DNA of 64,000 bases. Source: Siniperca chuatsi. Lineage: Eukaryota; Chordata; Actinopteri; Centrarchiformes; Sinipercidae. The position numbers and the translations under genes were made by a program. This document shows, piece by piece, positions 25,715-37,900 of this stretch. Position 1 is the stretch's first letter, and the number at the start of each line of letters is the position of its first letter. The DNA lies in the NCBI RefSeq assembly GCF_020085105.1, contig NC_058052.1, forward strand, positions 14,398,233 through 14,462,232, given 5' to 3'. Below the pieces are notes generated by a model. The model was not told where the DNA came from, did no database searches, and was given only the letters and a program-made list of their open reading frames with translations.

Positions 25715-27731
25715 ATGAACCTGAGCTGCTTTGGCATTGACGCTCCCTGGCGAGATCAGCTAGTATTTTTACTAGCTGAGGGACACTGAAAGTGTTCTAC
25801 TGCCTAATGCCACCCTGGACCAAGTCAGAGAACTGGTGGACAGCTGCAGGTAGACAGACAGACAACACGCCCCTGGCAACCATGACGCCTATCTGGATGG
25901 ATTCACTCAGTCGGTATGAACAGGAAGTGTTTTGAACTGTGATATGTTGTTTGTGTGTGTGTGTGTGTGTGTGTGTTTGTGTTTTAGACTGGGGAGTGTT
26001 CCACCCGGCACCACTGAAGACCAGCTGTTCTACACTGAGAAACCACACGACTCTGCTACTTCTAAGCCCTCTGTCAATGTATTGAAATTAATGAGGCCAT
26101 CTTTTTTCCAGATAAAAACATTTAAAATGTCTGCACCCAAAAGTGCTGTGGCAAAAAAACTAAAAACAACCACAGTGTTGTCAGTGAGGAAAATACAAAA
26201 TAATAAGGCAAACATTACATTCACACCATATGGTTGATTGATAGACTTGTATTCTGTCCCAAAGCTGTCATGCTTATTTAGAGCTGTAAAAAGGCCATTT
26301 CCCCACTGTCATACGGACAGAAAAATAGGAAGTTTAACTGTAGAATGAAATTCATGATTTTTGCTTTCTTTCTTGGAACAATAAAAGAAGCAGCTTTGAC
26401 ATAGAACTTCAAAGATACAAAACGTCTGTATGTTTATGGTGCATATATACAAAAATGTACTCAAATTTAAAGCAAGACAAGACTATGTGCAAGTCTTCCT
26501 TTAAGACATTTTATTTGGCAGTGAGTGATGACCTCATTTTCAGTAACATTTCCTTTAACATGCTTCTACGTGTGAACCGGCAGATTGTTGTTGCTTATGC
26601 TACAGACACAAGCACTACTGTTCTGGACACAGCTGTAACCTCTACACGAAGGTGAGTACTTAAGGCACCACACAGATGTGGTGGACCATAAAACCCTTAT
26701 ACCCAATAAAAGTGGTGTAAAGGTTCACAAAACTCCCACTCCGCCTACACCAGTTAGATGCGGTTTATGAGTCAGAAAATAAGAAGCGGCAGCACCTGCT
26801 CCGAAGTCAAGGTGACATTAACTAGTTGGAGGATTGTTACACATTGATTTGCTATCTGTTAAATGACCCCTCGAGTGTTTTCTCACTCTGGTGGTGTGTA
26901 ATTCAATCAATCTACCTCCTGAGCTGAGATACTCTCATGAGCTGTGAAAGCGCCATCAAAGTCTAGAGGTCTTGTGATGTTATTACTCGTCTTGTTTCTT
27001 AACCTTCCTATCATCACCTTCCCCACCCAGAGAGAGAGCGATGGCGTGGCTATCACAACAACGGCAACCACCTGGGACGAACAAGGGTAAGAGCTTGAGT
27101 AAAACACCCTACTAATGCAAAATCAGTTAAGCTTCCTGTGATAGAAGCGCCCCTACCCTCTTTGTCTTTGTGCCCCTGTTCCCCCTCCATCCTGTCTCCT
27201 TGTTAACAGAAAGCTGCCATCAAGAGCATCACACAGGTGGTCATTTCTCATGTTACCATGGCAGCACCTGGCATGACTTAGTTGTTAGGGCAAAAATTGT
27301 GGTAGTGTTACCCTCTTATGGACATCTGGTGCTCAGCGGTGTCGCTTGTTTAGCATTCTCTCTCTCTCTCTTGACGTTTCCCTCTTCCTGTCCCACTGTG
27401 CCACTGTCATGCTGCCCATCATTATGCAGAGACTGGAGGGGCATGATTTCATGCAGGTGAGATGTGAGTGTACACAACTGAATGTGTTCAAGAGGATTTT
27501 AATGTATTTTGTATTTTCCATCATGTTTATGGGGACAGAGCCTCTCTGGTTAAAATCAAGCATACAGAGTGTTGTCATTTATCAGCTGGGAAAGGTTGTG
27601 TTGGGTTTAACAATGCTTCTCCCTTTTCTGATTTCTCCCATCTCTTTCCCTGCATCTCCTCCAGTCTTATCTGCATGGTGGCTGCAGCCTGCTTGCTCTT
27701 TCCACAGAAATTATATGATAACAGCAGCTGA
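25715..27731 (+). pseudogene. sfxn2: Decayed sideroflexin gene, sfxn2-like
   Basis: Sideroflexins are multipass inner mitochondrial membrane carriers. Remnant exons keep their introns, so this is not a retrocopy. Remnants, in order: 25715-25849, MNLSCFGIDAP then a stop at 25787-25789 and a frameshift before LLPNATLDQVRELVDSC; from 25988, LGSVPPGTTEDQLFY decaying after DSA; about 26570-26651, QIVVAYATDTST with a shift before CNLYTK; about 27031-27086, DGVAIT shifted against NGNHLGRTR; 27210-27276, KAAIKSITQVVISHVTMAAPGM followed at once by a stop instead of a donor site; 27409-27456, MLPIIMQRLEGHDFMQ without a recognisable acceptor; 27665-27731, LICMVAAACLLFPQK then a stop. Exons for HPDTGEKM, the central WVPFAAVAAANC region and the C-terminal YFNKGL were not found. 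SFXN2 lies just beyond TRIM8 and ARL3 in human, which supports orthology over sfxn1 or sfxn3. Confidence 0.85.
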
Positions 27732-28041
27732 CAGATGGGAAAAACTTTCAGACTGGACTGTAGTTTATTGGCTATTTGCAGTTGACACTTATCTTCCAGA
27801 TAAATCCTTTATTATACAGTCAGGTACAGCTAAGAAACACTTTCAAATGTGCAGTAAATGTGAGGACAGTCTGGCTTTGTGATTTTCTAGCTCCATGGCA
27901 TTGCATCTCAGAATGAAGATAGTGCAATATGTCTACTTGAACAGGGGGGTTCTAATGAGACAGACTGAAATGACGGTCTGCAGATGAACCAGTTATACAA
28001 TCGACTACATTGACGTGCTGTTTGTACAGTGCAGATGGGTT
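27732..28041. other. Intergenic, no feature seen
   Basis: Sequence following the sideroflexin remnant. No YFNKGL-like terminal exon, RNA gene or repeat was recognised. Confidence 0.4.
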
Positions 28042-28265
28042 ATTCAATTCAATTCAATTTTATTTATATAGTGCCAATTCATAACAGAAGTTATCTCATT
28101 GCACTTTTCCTATAGAGCAGGTCTAGACCGTACTCTTTATAATATTAATTACAGAGACCCAACAAATCCCACCATGAGCAAGCATTTGGTGACAGTGGCA
28201 AGGAAAAACTTCGTTTAAGAGGCAGAAACCTTGGACAGAACCAGACTCAATGGTGGGCGGCCATC
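28042..28265 (-). repeat. Dispersed fish repeat, copy 2 (minus orientation, longer)
   Basis: It starts with repeated ATTCAATTCAATT and continues ATAACAGAAGTTATCTC, GAGCAGGTCTAGACCGTACT and AGAGACCCAACAAATC. This is the reverse complement of the element at 25549-25670. It then extends into AGGCAGAAACCTTGGACAGA and GGTGGGCGGCCATC, which are typical of a very common teleost interspersed repeat. A G-run follows near 28297. Confidence 0.75.
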
Positions 28266-29285
28266 CGCCGCTGCTGTGTTAGGTTTTGAGAGAGAGGGGG
28301 GGGGGGTTTGGGGGAGAGGGAGGCACAATGCAAAGACCACGTAGAATTTTAAAAAAAATGTTTATGTATGGGTTATGTAATGTGTATGTATTTGTCAATG
28401 ATCTGGACCGTAACCTGATACAACCACATCTGCTTTCATAAAGCTTTGACTGATATCACGGTATTCACTGTCACCTTTCAGCCACTCCAATGAGTTGTCC
28501 ATTGTTGGCGTCAGCTTGGCCAATAATTTTACACAGTTAACTTTAGGTAATAGTGCTTTCCGGGGCAATGTATTTATCCATTTGTCTAGCGCTCAGCTTT
28601 TCTTTTGCTTATTATTCTTGATTTGGCTTTTTTTTTTTTTTCCAGCCTGTAGACCCATTCCACTGAATTCAGCTGTGCAACCTTAAAGGCCCTGAGAACC
28701 TGTTTTCTCAATGAGTTTCTTACTGTGAGCAACAGGGTCCTACAAGAACACAAATTTAGAACAGTTTTGGATATTTCACTTACGAGATTTTTGTATTGTG
28801 TGAGTTGTAATGCCAGGCCATTGTCCATCAAATTGGATGAAACCACACCCACAAAGATTAGCTGAGTTTTTGAGTGTTAAACTCTGTTTTAAGTTTAATT
28901 TTGTTCATTTAAATTGATAATCTAAATAAGAGTTTGCAGTGGTTATAAACTGGTTGATACTGACTTAAGCACAAAGTGTCTACATTACAAACTACTTGCT
29001 GTGTATTTCAAAGAAAGCATTAAAGTTTAAAATGTATATATTTTAATGTAATAGGCTAAAAATGACTTTTTATGTAAATTCAAAAATGGGAAAAGAAAAC
29101 ACAAACATACTTTCTTGATGTATTCACTAGAAGTACAAAATTTTCACATCTATGATTGACATCTCACATAGAAAAACAGTATTCTGGAACTACAAACAAC
29201 TGGAAATGGAGATACTCTTGTGCACCAACAACATTTAATAAACTGTATGTATGTTAATCATCTGACCATTCAGCTGGAATCACAA
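28266..29285. other. Intergenic, no supported gene
   Basis: AT-rich DNA. A T-run followed by CCAG near 28628-28645 looks like a splice acceptor, but the downstream sequence is not recognisably coding and no donor partner was found. Confidence 0.35.
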
Positions 29286-29561
29286 TTAAAGCAAGGGTAG
29301 GTGATGTATTTCAGAAGCATTTTGTTATATTTGTTGAAATTCTCTTCACATCCCAACAGCAATCAATAAATCAAATGTTCTGGGAAAAAAATCCATCCAT
29401 TTCATTCAGCCCGAATGCACTCATTGTGTATGAAAATGTGCTTTTGGGGCGTGGCTTTGGAGGGAGGCCTGAAGGGAGGGGGAAGGATTTTTTCATTTGG
29501 ATACTTTCAAAATCTAGCTATCTCTTGCTAGTTTCTCCAACATTACCTACCCTAGCTTTAA
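29286..29561. mobile_element. 276-bp TTAA-bounded mini-transposon
   Basis: The left end TTAAAGCAAGGGTAGGTGAT and the reverse complement of the right end TTAAAGCTAGGGTAGGTAAT differ at only two positions over 20, forming clear terminal inverted repeats that start with TTAA. The interior has no coding capacity. This is the structure of a non-autonomous inverted-repeat element; the TTAA suggests piggyBac-type mobilisation (inference). Confidence 0.75.
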
Positions 29562-29779
29562 TCTGGCAACTCTTTTTTTCCCCAGTCTGACAAGCACAAG
29601 CACACGCACACACACTTTTTACTTTTACAAGAACAGTATCTTCAAACAATACCAGAATCCACTGGTGGTAAAAGAAGTTTTCCCACCACTGGTGCAATAA
29701 ATCCCTGTCAGTGGTGACTGTATCATATACAGTATAACACTGGATAGCATTTAATAGCAAAAACAGTTCTTCTATAAGT

Positions 29780-29911
29780 GAACGTCCTTACCACAGTTAA
29801 ATACACTGCTGAGACCAGTGAGAAAATGAGGAGCAGAGTGGCGAGAACACCAGAGCCCGTCATGATGTTCCTTCCTCCAACAGCATGTTCAGCTGCCACC
29901 ACACTAAGCAT
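29780..29911 (-). other. Possible orphan exon encoding a membrane segment
   Basis: Read on the minus strand, an open frame runs through AEHAVGGRNIMTGSG into a strongly hydrophobic stretch, LATLLLIFSLVSAVYLTV, and reaches a good donor (GTG then GTAAGG) near 29790. An acceptor-like ACACAG lies upstream at about 29920. The hydrophobic run of about 18 residues could be a signal anchor or transmembrane helix. I do not recognise the protein and found no partner exon. It lies about 130 nt downstream of the npm3 stop codon. It could be a small membrane-protein exon, a remnant, or chance. Confidence 0.3.
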
Positions 29912-30039
29912 TAACCTGGCTGTGTGGAATAAGTACTAAATTTGTAAAATGTGTCCATCTGGTACAAAAAACTTATTTCTTAAAACATATCAGCAAATGA
30001 GTGAGGCCTTTGCAAAAATCCATCAAATGACCTCTCCGC

Positions 30040-31787
30040 CTACTGCTTCTGCTTCTTCTTTGCTGGTTTAATGGGGGTGATCTCTTCTTCCTCGTCATCA
30101 TCGTCATCATCTTCGTCATCCTCATCAGACAGGTCAGACTCGTCAACCTGTGAGGCTGCACAAGAACAGAAGACGATCGTAAAGCATTATCTTGGATTGA
30201 ATCCTGGTATTATATTTAATCATCTGCCCTCTCAATTGACCTCATGCACAGTTAGTAATATGCAGCTGCACACACTCATCACAGCCAGTGGTGAGAGCCA
30301 ATGAAGGTGTCTAATCCAGATCATGGAGCTTTCCCTGCAATACCGATAAATGTACATTTCACAGATTTCTTAAAAATAAGTTAAAATCTACTTTTAAAAC
30401 TTAGAATTGAAATACATATCAAAAGTGTCACAGGTTTTGGGTTTTATTTAGAATGACACGACTTTTTATTGCCCAAAGATACATTTAACTTTTCATGTAG
30501 TTGGGCCAAATTCAAGGGAAACAGAATAAAGAAACAAGTATTTCAGCTAGCTATTCTAATATTATGTATCAATTAACCTGCCGATTATTTTCTCAATTTA
30601 CTGACTGGTCAGTAAAATGACAAAAATTAGAGAAAAATATTAACCTACTAATACTAAATTTCAAAAAGTTGACAAGTATTCAAATAGCTTGTTTTGTCTA
30701 ACCAACAGTCCAACACCGGTTGGAAAAAAATATATTCAGTCATTTGTTATTGGACTGGTGAAAATGTTGAATATCTTAGATTTCTATTCAATTATGTTTT
30801 TTAATAGCCTATTTATTGACTATTGGATATTCTGATAAAATCTTGCAGACAGACAGATACTCTCAGTGGGCCATTAGCACTGCAAGAGTTAAAAAGGGTT
30901 TTGTTAAGTGAAGAAGAACCGAAGTGTTACCTATGAGGTGTAACCCGCTAATGGTAACTGGTCCTGTCCCAGCCTTGAGCCGGATGGTCACTGGGGCTTT
31001 CAGCTCAAACTCTCCCAGACTCACCTGAGGAAAAGAAGGTAAAGGTTGAGATCCATCTCGATCACTTGTGGTACATTAATCTGCATGTAGAGAAATCACT
31101 ACACTGTACCATGGGCAGACAGCTGATGTGCAGGTTGGCGATGGGCACTGAAATAGTCTTTCCTTGGTGGTTCATGGCCGTTACCTCCACCACATTACTC
31201 TCCTCCTTGGCACCCTCTCCCAAACAAACCTGCAGGAAACACAATAATGTATTCATTGACATTCATCCACATTGTTGGCAGCCAGATCTCAAAGTATAAT
31301 TTGACTGGTGGATTTGAGTTGTAACTACATATAAAATATTAAAACAAAACTATGATTTAACAGCCTTGGATACTAAGATACACTGGATACTTTTGCATCC
31401 CGTGGATTTGATTATACAAACTCTGCTGCAATTGTACATACTGTTCTGAGTTCAAGGAAGTGCTCCAGGTCCTCCTCTTCGTCTCCTTGGAAAGTGTAGA
31501 AAGGAACTTTGGAGGACAGCTCGCAGCCTAAAAGACAAAACCACGGTAATTGTGTTACAATTTTTCGATTTCATGTAAGTTATTGTACTGGCTCATAGTA
31601 TAAAAACATGTAGGACATATCAAAGCATGTTCTTCACTGTCGGAGCGTCACAGAAGAGACCCACGTGTGCGCCAACAGAGCCGAACTGATAAACTGTGTT
31701 GAAATGGTTCTTACTGAACAGGAAGCTCTCCAACTTTGATTGACCAGCTAGTCCGAGATCCGAGGATTCATCGTCGTGGAAAGACAT
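30040..31787 (-). CDS. npm3: Nucleoplasmin-3 (Npm3), nucleolar histone chaperone family
   Basis: NPM3 belongs to the nucleoplasmin family and acts in the nucleolus with NPM1 in ribosome biogenesis and chromatin remodelling. Five minus-strand exons join in frame: 31787-31715, 31527-31442, 31229-31110, 31024-30931, 30155-30040. They total 489 nt or 162 aa. The start is MSFHDDESSDLGL. The core has LFSGCELSSK, EHFLELRTVCLGEGAKEESN, VVEVTAMNHQ, VPIANLHISCLPM and FELKAPVTIRLKAGTGPVTI, matching the beta-barrel core of human NPM3. The last exon encodes a long acidic tract (DEDDEDDDDDDEEEE) followed by the basic end KPAKKKQKQ. All introns are GT-AG. As in human, its 5' neighbour on the same strand is oga. 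Paralogues npm1 and npm2 are less likely, because the core and short tail fit NPM3 best. Confidence 0.92.
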
Positions 31788-31960
31788 TTTGTCAAAGCAC
31801 TAACTTTGGGTTTGCTGTTACCACTTTATAACCAAATGAACCCTCCGCGACAAATAACAAGTGCGTCGCAAACTATGAGCATGCCTGACGCGTCATCACT
31901 GTGCGCCTTTTTTTTCTCCTCTAGACCAATCGACCAATACAGGCAATGCTCTTAAAATAC
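31788..31960 (-). promoter_or_regulatory. npm3: npm3 promoter with paired CCAAT boxes
   Basis: Two CCAAT pentamers lie eight bases apart at 31926-31930 and 31934-31938 (plus-strand letters), about 140-150 nt upstream of the npm3 start codon. A short CpG-containing segment (GCCTGACGCGTCATCACTGTGCGCC) lies between them and the start. The spacing fits NF-Y binding near a TATA-less promoter; the function is inferred. Confidence 0.45.
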
Positions 31961-32680
31961 CTGACGTTATCAAATAAAATGAAACAAATTAAAAAACAGT
32001 ATGTTAAAAAAGCAATTAAAACTAAATAAACTAACAACTTAATAAGTAATAAGTAGAATAAAAAAGGATACATGGTGCTCACTACAAGGATTACAACAGC
32101 TGTTTAAAACTGTTAAATGTTTTTCTGTGTGTCTGCCTAGGGAACCAAAAAATTTTAACTAAAAAAGTTTACAATTAAAATTCAATTACAATTCCCTCTC
32201 AGCATGTATACGTTTTTTGCCCAATAACCTTATACAATCAAGACAAACTGGCTCTCTAAGAAGCATGTGTTCATAGATTATTACACAGTACATAAATGAC
32301 ATGAGAATTTATGTTTAAATACGATTTTCCTTAAGTCGAGGGCTTGTGTCAGGAATAATGTAAGGGCAGTTTACAACACCACAAATTTAAGCTTGTAAAA
32401 GTTTGAGCACAACACTGTAAAAACCCTAAAGGGACATTAAACCAAGGATCACTTTGTTGCTGACAGTGCCAAACTATGTGTATTTAGTGATGGAGACAGT
32501 TTAATAATTCTGTGTGTACAGGCATAACCTTCGTTTTATTTGTCAAAACAGAAAAGCTTCTTTCAGGGCAGAAAGAATAAAAACAACCTGTAAACTGGAC
32601 AGAAATGTTCACCCCTTTCAGTCCAGACAGGTTCACAGAAAGATCTGTGCAACACAAAGGAGACAAAGCCACTTATTATG
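31961..32680. other. Intergenic region between npm3 and oga
   Basis: AT-rich sequence between the npm3 promoter and the likely end of the oga transcript. No exon, RNA gene or obvious repeat was recognised. Confidence 0.4.
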
Positions 32681-34960
32681 GTTTATTAGTTTTAATATTA
32701 TGTATCTTACATACAAATTTTACATGGTAAACTGTCACTTTTATGAACCCCCCAACCCTAAACTCAGATAACCAAAATGTACTTGTACTTGGAGCCCTCT
32801 CTCTCAGTCAAAGCCCATTTCTATGAAAGCCTGTTGACAGAGGAGAAAGCTCGAGCATCGACAAACTGCAAAATGAACCATTTAAAACAAGCGTGAAAAT
32901 TCTGCTGTCATTTCAGAAGACAAAGAGCAGATCTGTTGGTGAGTTTCGCACGTTGCTGAAACACAGCCAGGGAGGATGGCTGTACAGGCCAGGGCGTTGT
33001 TACAAGGCCAGCATTTCCTTTTCCTTAAAGGACAACAGAATGCTAGCCATATTTTCAATAAAGATATACAAAATAATAACACTTTATGACTGACAGTGCT
33101 AACAGACTGTCTACCAACTACAGTATTATGCTCATAGAGGTGAGTGGCATGCTTCTTCTTCTATATAGCACAAGATGAGGTTATCCTAATGACCGCCACA
33201 CCAAATTCAATACACCTCATGCACATTATGAATGCACACAGTATCAAAACATCACATTGGCAGGCGGCTACTGAAGAGCAACTGATGATCCTCATATAAC
33301 CAACAGAACAATCCTATCTATAATCCGTTACTACATACATTTACAAAAACAAAAGGGAAATGCGTCAGAATATAAAACATTCAATGGACAGATAGGAAAA
33401 GGTCTTGGAATTTCTGCTCCAAGCCCCCCACACCTACACAGTTCAACAGTGTGGGAGTCAGTGCCACTTTGGTGACAGAATTTAACAACCTCTGCGATAC
33501 TAAGAGTGCTTGGCAAGGCTCAACTGAGAAGACATTCATTTGAGAGTATGCAATGTAATGCATGAAATGACAAGCAAAAGATAACTTTTTAGCACAGCAC
33601 ATCACTTGAACATAGCTCAGATTCCTTCTGCTTTACAAGTCAGGTTTGGAATTAGTGGTTAAGAAGAAACTGAGCAGCTTCATGACAGTGGGAGGGTTGA
33701 TGCTGATGATGAGACGGTGTGAGCTTTCTGTGACAGAGACATCCCTGTCAGTTAGTTTAGGTTTACTGAAGGATTTCTGTGCTGGAGTCTGGGATCTGGC
33801 AGGGCAAAACTAAGACATGCGACTGTCAATGTCAGGCTGCAACTCTGGAATTTGAGCAACAACAAGGCAGATATCCAAAGTCACCCTTCTCTAGCTCTGT
33901 CTGAGTGACATGTAAGAAAGCCTTTACACAGAAGACACTGGGGTCTGCAATATAAACCTAAAATACAAAGGCAATGAACCAAAAGGCAATAGCTTCAAGG
34001 GGAAATAAGCAAAAAACAGCAGATTAAAAAGAAAAAAATGGCCACAAGCAAAGCACTGAACAGAAATTGGCTGAGAACCATGTTTGTAAAATTGGAAGCT
34101 TTTCTATTGCTTTCCAAATGTCTACTATTACTTGAATGGAAATTCAGAGGACCTCCTGGTTGAGTCTTCTACAGTCTCAACAAATACTTTCCCTTTGCTG
34201 GTCTGTGAAGATCTTTTATTAAGGGTTTTACAAGAAAAGGTACACATTTTCCAACCTTCATGTGTTCATATGCACATCACTTTTTGTTAGAAAAAAGCCA
34301 CTTAAAAGGCTTCTTTCTCCTAGTCTACTGTGGAGCAACTGGAAATACCATGATGTGCTGATGGAAGGCAAACTCTAACATAGCACCTCACATCCTGTAT
34401 GAAGGTGTCCTACTTCTGCCAACAGCTATATCTCTAAGTTAAAGCTGGGAAAGCAGGACATAGGGATAGTAAGACTCTACCTGAGACACAGGCCGCCCTC
34501 GTTTTACAGCTCTGCCTCCATTTCAGATACAGACACTTTGCGTTAGGGCATGCAGGCGATATCCATGTAATGGCTACTGGATTAAATCAGAAAAAGGCTT
34601 AAAGGAGTTATCACTTCCTGCCTCCTGGAGGTATACGAGTAGTGGAACCCCAGAAATCAATGCTGGAGTGCCACTCTTCCATGTTGGCTCAAATCAGCTG
34701 ACTACAGATCACTCCTCGGCTTTTTAGCTTCTGATCTGCTGACTCAAACAGAGCCGTAACATCTAAGGGCAGCACAAGGAATCTGTGTGTGCGACTGCTG
34801 TGCTTCTGTACACAAATCCTAAAAAGAGGTTTCCCGGGGCTAGCCCAGATGGTAATGTAGTATAAAATCATCATGGAAGTTTTTCTCATGAAGGTAGCAA
34901 ACATGTTCAAGCCACGTTGACTTGCTCTCTCTCCGCCTGTTATTGTAGCAAGACATTTCT
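32681..34960 (-). other. oga: Probable oga 3' UTR
   Basis: This is non-coding sequence after the oga stop at 34961-34963. On the minus strand a possible AATAAA is at about 32688-32683 (TTTATT on the plus strand), which would give a 3' UTR near 2.3 kb. The length is an estimate and earlier signals could be used. Confidence 0.4.
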
Positions 34961-37900
34961 TCATAGGCTGCGCCCCATAATGATGACATCTTTGGGGAAG
35001 CCCTCCATTTTGGCCACTTCAAAGCATCCCAGCTTACTATAGAAGTCCAACATTCTCTTATCAGTCTGACGAACCTTACAGAATGCACCATGGGACCCTG
35101 GAAGTGAAAAACAAAAATGGAGTCAGTAAAAAATAATTCCAAAAATTGTCTTCCCGACAATCAGTATGGCCAAATATGGTATTAAACTGATGATAATCTT
35201 CTACTGTGTCCCCAACCAATAATAAACTGGTTCAAGACCTCTGTCACAGGAGAGATTATTTCAGGCGGTCCTTGAAAGCCCCTTTTTCTGTCTGTATCAG
35301 ATTACTAGTCAACAAGGTTCATTTTTATAGTTGGGTTTGGATGACATAATTCTATATTTCTGACCCTTGAATCATACTTTACTTGCTAAATGGATGTTAA
35401 ATAAGGCAAAAGAACTTCATGATACAAACAGAACATCTACACAAAGGGAACTCAAAGGGATGCATTTTAACATTTCATGGATAAACTATGTCTTATGAAA
35501 ACTCTACTCAGAAACATGCTTGTTATTTTGGACTCTGGTCTCATTTTCACATTACATCTAGATAAGATCAGTGAGCCTGCTTGTTTTCAACTTTAGAAAC
35601 AGCCAAAGTGACACTGTTGTTTAAATACATGGACTGATTTACACCTCTGTCTTAGGTAAAATTAAATATTCTAACACCCTCTTACCAATACAACTAATAC
35701 AATATGTTCTTTCTGTAGTTAGCACTAGTAGTAGCAATGAACTTTGTTGTCATAAATGAAGACGGCTGCCACCTACCATTGGCCTTAAGAGAAGATAGAA
35801 GACATCCCATCATGCTTTTTGCCACACTTGGGTCAGTGACCTTGGCGTGAATGTCAACCTTGATGAGAGAGGGAAAGTTGGAGTGGAAAGAGTCTGGAAG
35901 ACCCTCCTCCTCTTCATGGAAACTCAGCATCATCTTCTACAGGGGTGACAGACAGATGATAAAGTAAAATTCAACCATAGGAGACACAATCGTATGTCAT
36001 CCAATACAGATACTATGATAGTAAGAGAGATGGATTAAGATCCTACCTCAGCCTCTGTGAGGTCCTTCTGACAGTCAGGTTTGTGGTATTTCTCTTGCAT
36101 GAAGGGAATCCAGCTCAACTTGCATTTCTTGATGAAGGGCTCGACATCAACGGTACCAAGAGCATAACCGCAGATCCCTTCATCATCCTCTAGCACAAAT
36201 CCATACTCTGAACTCAGTGTCAGGAGACCTCCTACTAACCTGTGAATAAACAGTGAGGATTTTGTCAGCCATGTTGATTTGCACTGCAGGGAAAAACTGT
36301 AGGCTTTCGTCTGGGCTGATGTAAACAAATACATGTTTTACCTGTCTCCTATGAGGTCAGAATCCTCATCACTGAAAGGTACATCTTCCATTCCTTCACA
36401 GTACATTTCTTTACAGATTTTATAAACTGCAGCCTACAAAAAGAAAGACAGATACAGATACAGCTGTTATTGTAATGGATGAGTTGCAACACTCAGAATA
36501 ACTTGACCAATTATGACGCCCTTTAACACTGGATTTAAAAGCCAAAGTTAAGCCCAGAAAATTCAACAACGAATGCCAATGTGCTTAAAGAAATTTTAGA
36601 AATACAAAATCTGAAGCTGTCTTTACATTCAGTACATACAGTATGCTGCTGATGTACAGAGCAGCTGAGCATAGCATTGTGGCACATTAAGCGCAGAGCA
36701 TTCATAGTTTAAACTAGGCCAGTTCTGCTGGGAATACAAACAATTGGCCAACATCATTCCATTTATAATGTTTTGGTTATAACATTATTAACGCTTAGTA
36801 ACTCTTGGTAGAAATTTGGCATTTGGTGGAAATGCTCTACTTCTGGTAAGAATAAGGTGCACAAGGGCATGACTAAACACACAAACAAAGATCTTACCTC
36901 ATCTTTGGGAAAGTACGGCCTTATGGAATAGAGTTTGGAGGTTGGCATTGAAGGTGGAGGTTGGTAGAAAAGATCGTTTGCCCCTTCGATTGGCAACAAT
37001 CTCTGTGGGTATCAAAAGAAACAGGTTCAGTTTCACTGAGACCAGGTGGGGTGCTGCTTTGGCTGATTGCCTCACTGTGCATTTGCACCAGTTGAGCCAC
37101 TATCAAACCAAAAGGAACTACAGATGAGAGCAAAGTGCTTTGGAATGACAAATATTGGGGGGAAAAAAATAAAAAATCATATAAACTGACATTCCTTATT
37201 GATCTGACAGTGGACAACAAGAGCAAACATCACATCTTTCTCATTTTAGGAAAACTAGAGGAACATAGCATAACAAGCACATACATATTTGCTTTTCAAA
37301 TATAATAAAACAAGGGTGGTATTTTGGTCTGACTAAGGCTTTACTGGCTGAAGGAGATGCTCCTTTCCCTTTTGTAAGACATCGCAATATTTCGCTGCGC
37401 AGGACCCTCCTGTTGAGAAAAATAATGATGCTGGCGCAGAGAGACAGAGAGAACTCCAGGAAAAAAACCAGAGGCAAATTAAATGTGAGCGAACTGAATC
37501 ATTCAATAGCATTTCAGTTGTCATCATAAGTCTTGATGCTCTCCAAGGATGGAGATAGTACTTTTGGCAGGACAGGTGTGTTTGATCATGGAGTTTTCCC
37601 ATTGCAAACATGCTTGCATTCTCGCGGGCGCTGCGATGCTTGCGCGTGCGCTTGCAAAGGGTTGGCTTGGTAATTTGTGTGCTGTGCTTTCCTGCAAAGA
37701 AATGAGATGTCATGAAAATAAAACCTAGCCATGCTCGCTTGCGCTGCGTGCGCTAGGGAAAAGCAGCATCTCCTTGGGCAGTTGCTGAAAGAAATTCAAA
37801 TTAATCAATAAGAAAATGCCAGGCCAAACACTGGCTGTAACCTCTTTTGTCAGGATGGGTTTCAGGTCACCCATTCCCCTCCCACAGACAGATAATATCC

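Noticed and set aside
27346-27882. Open frame of 178 codons as an intact gene
   Set aside because: It only overlaps sideroflexin remnant exons in parts and runs through intronic sequence, and homologous segments lie in different frames.
29286-31062. fgf8 downstream of npm3, as in human
   Set aside because: No FGF core or signal peptide sequence is visible. The hydrophobic exon near 29780-29911 does not match the FGF8 N-terminus.
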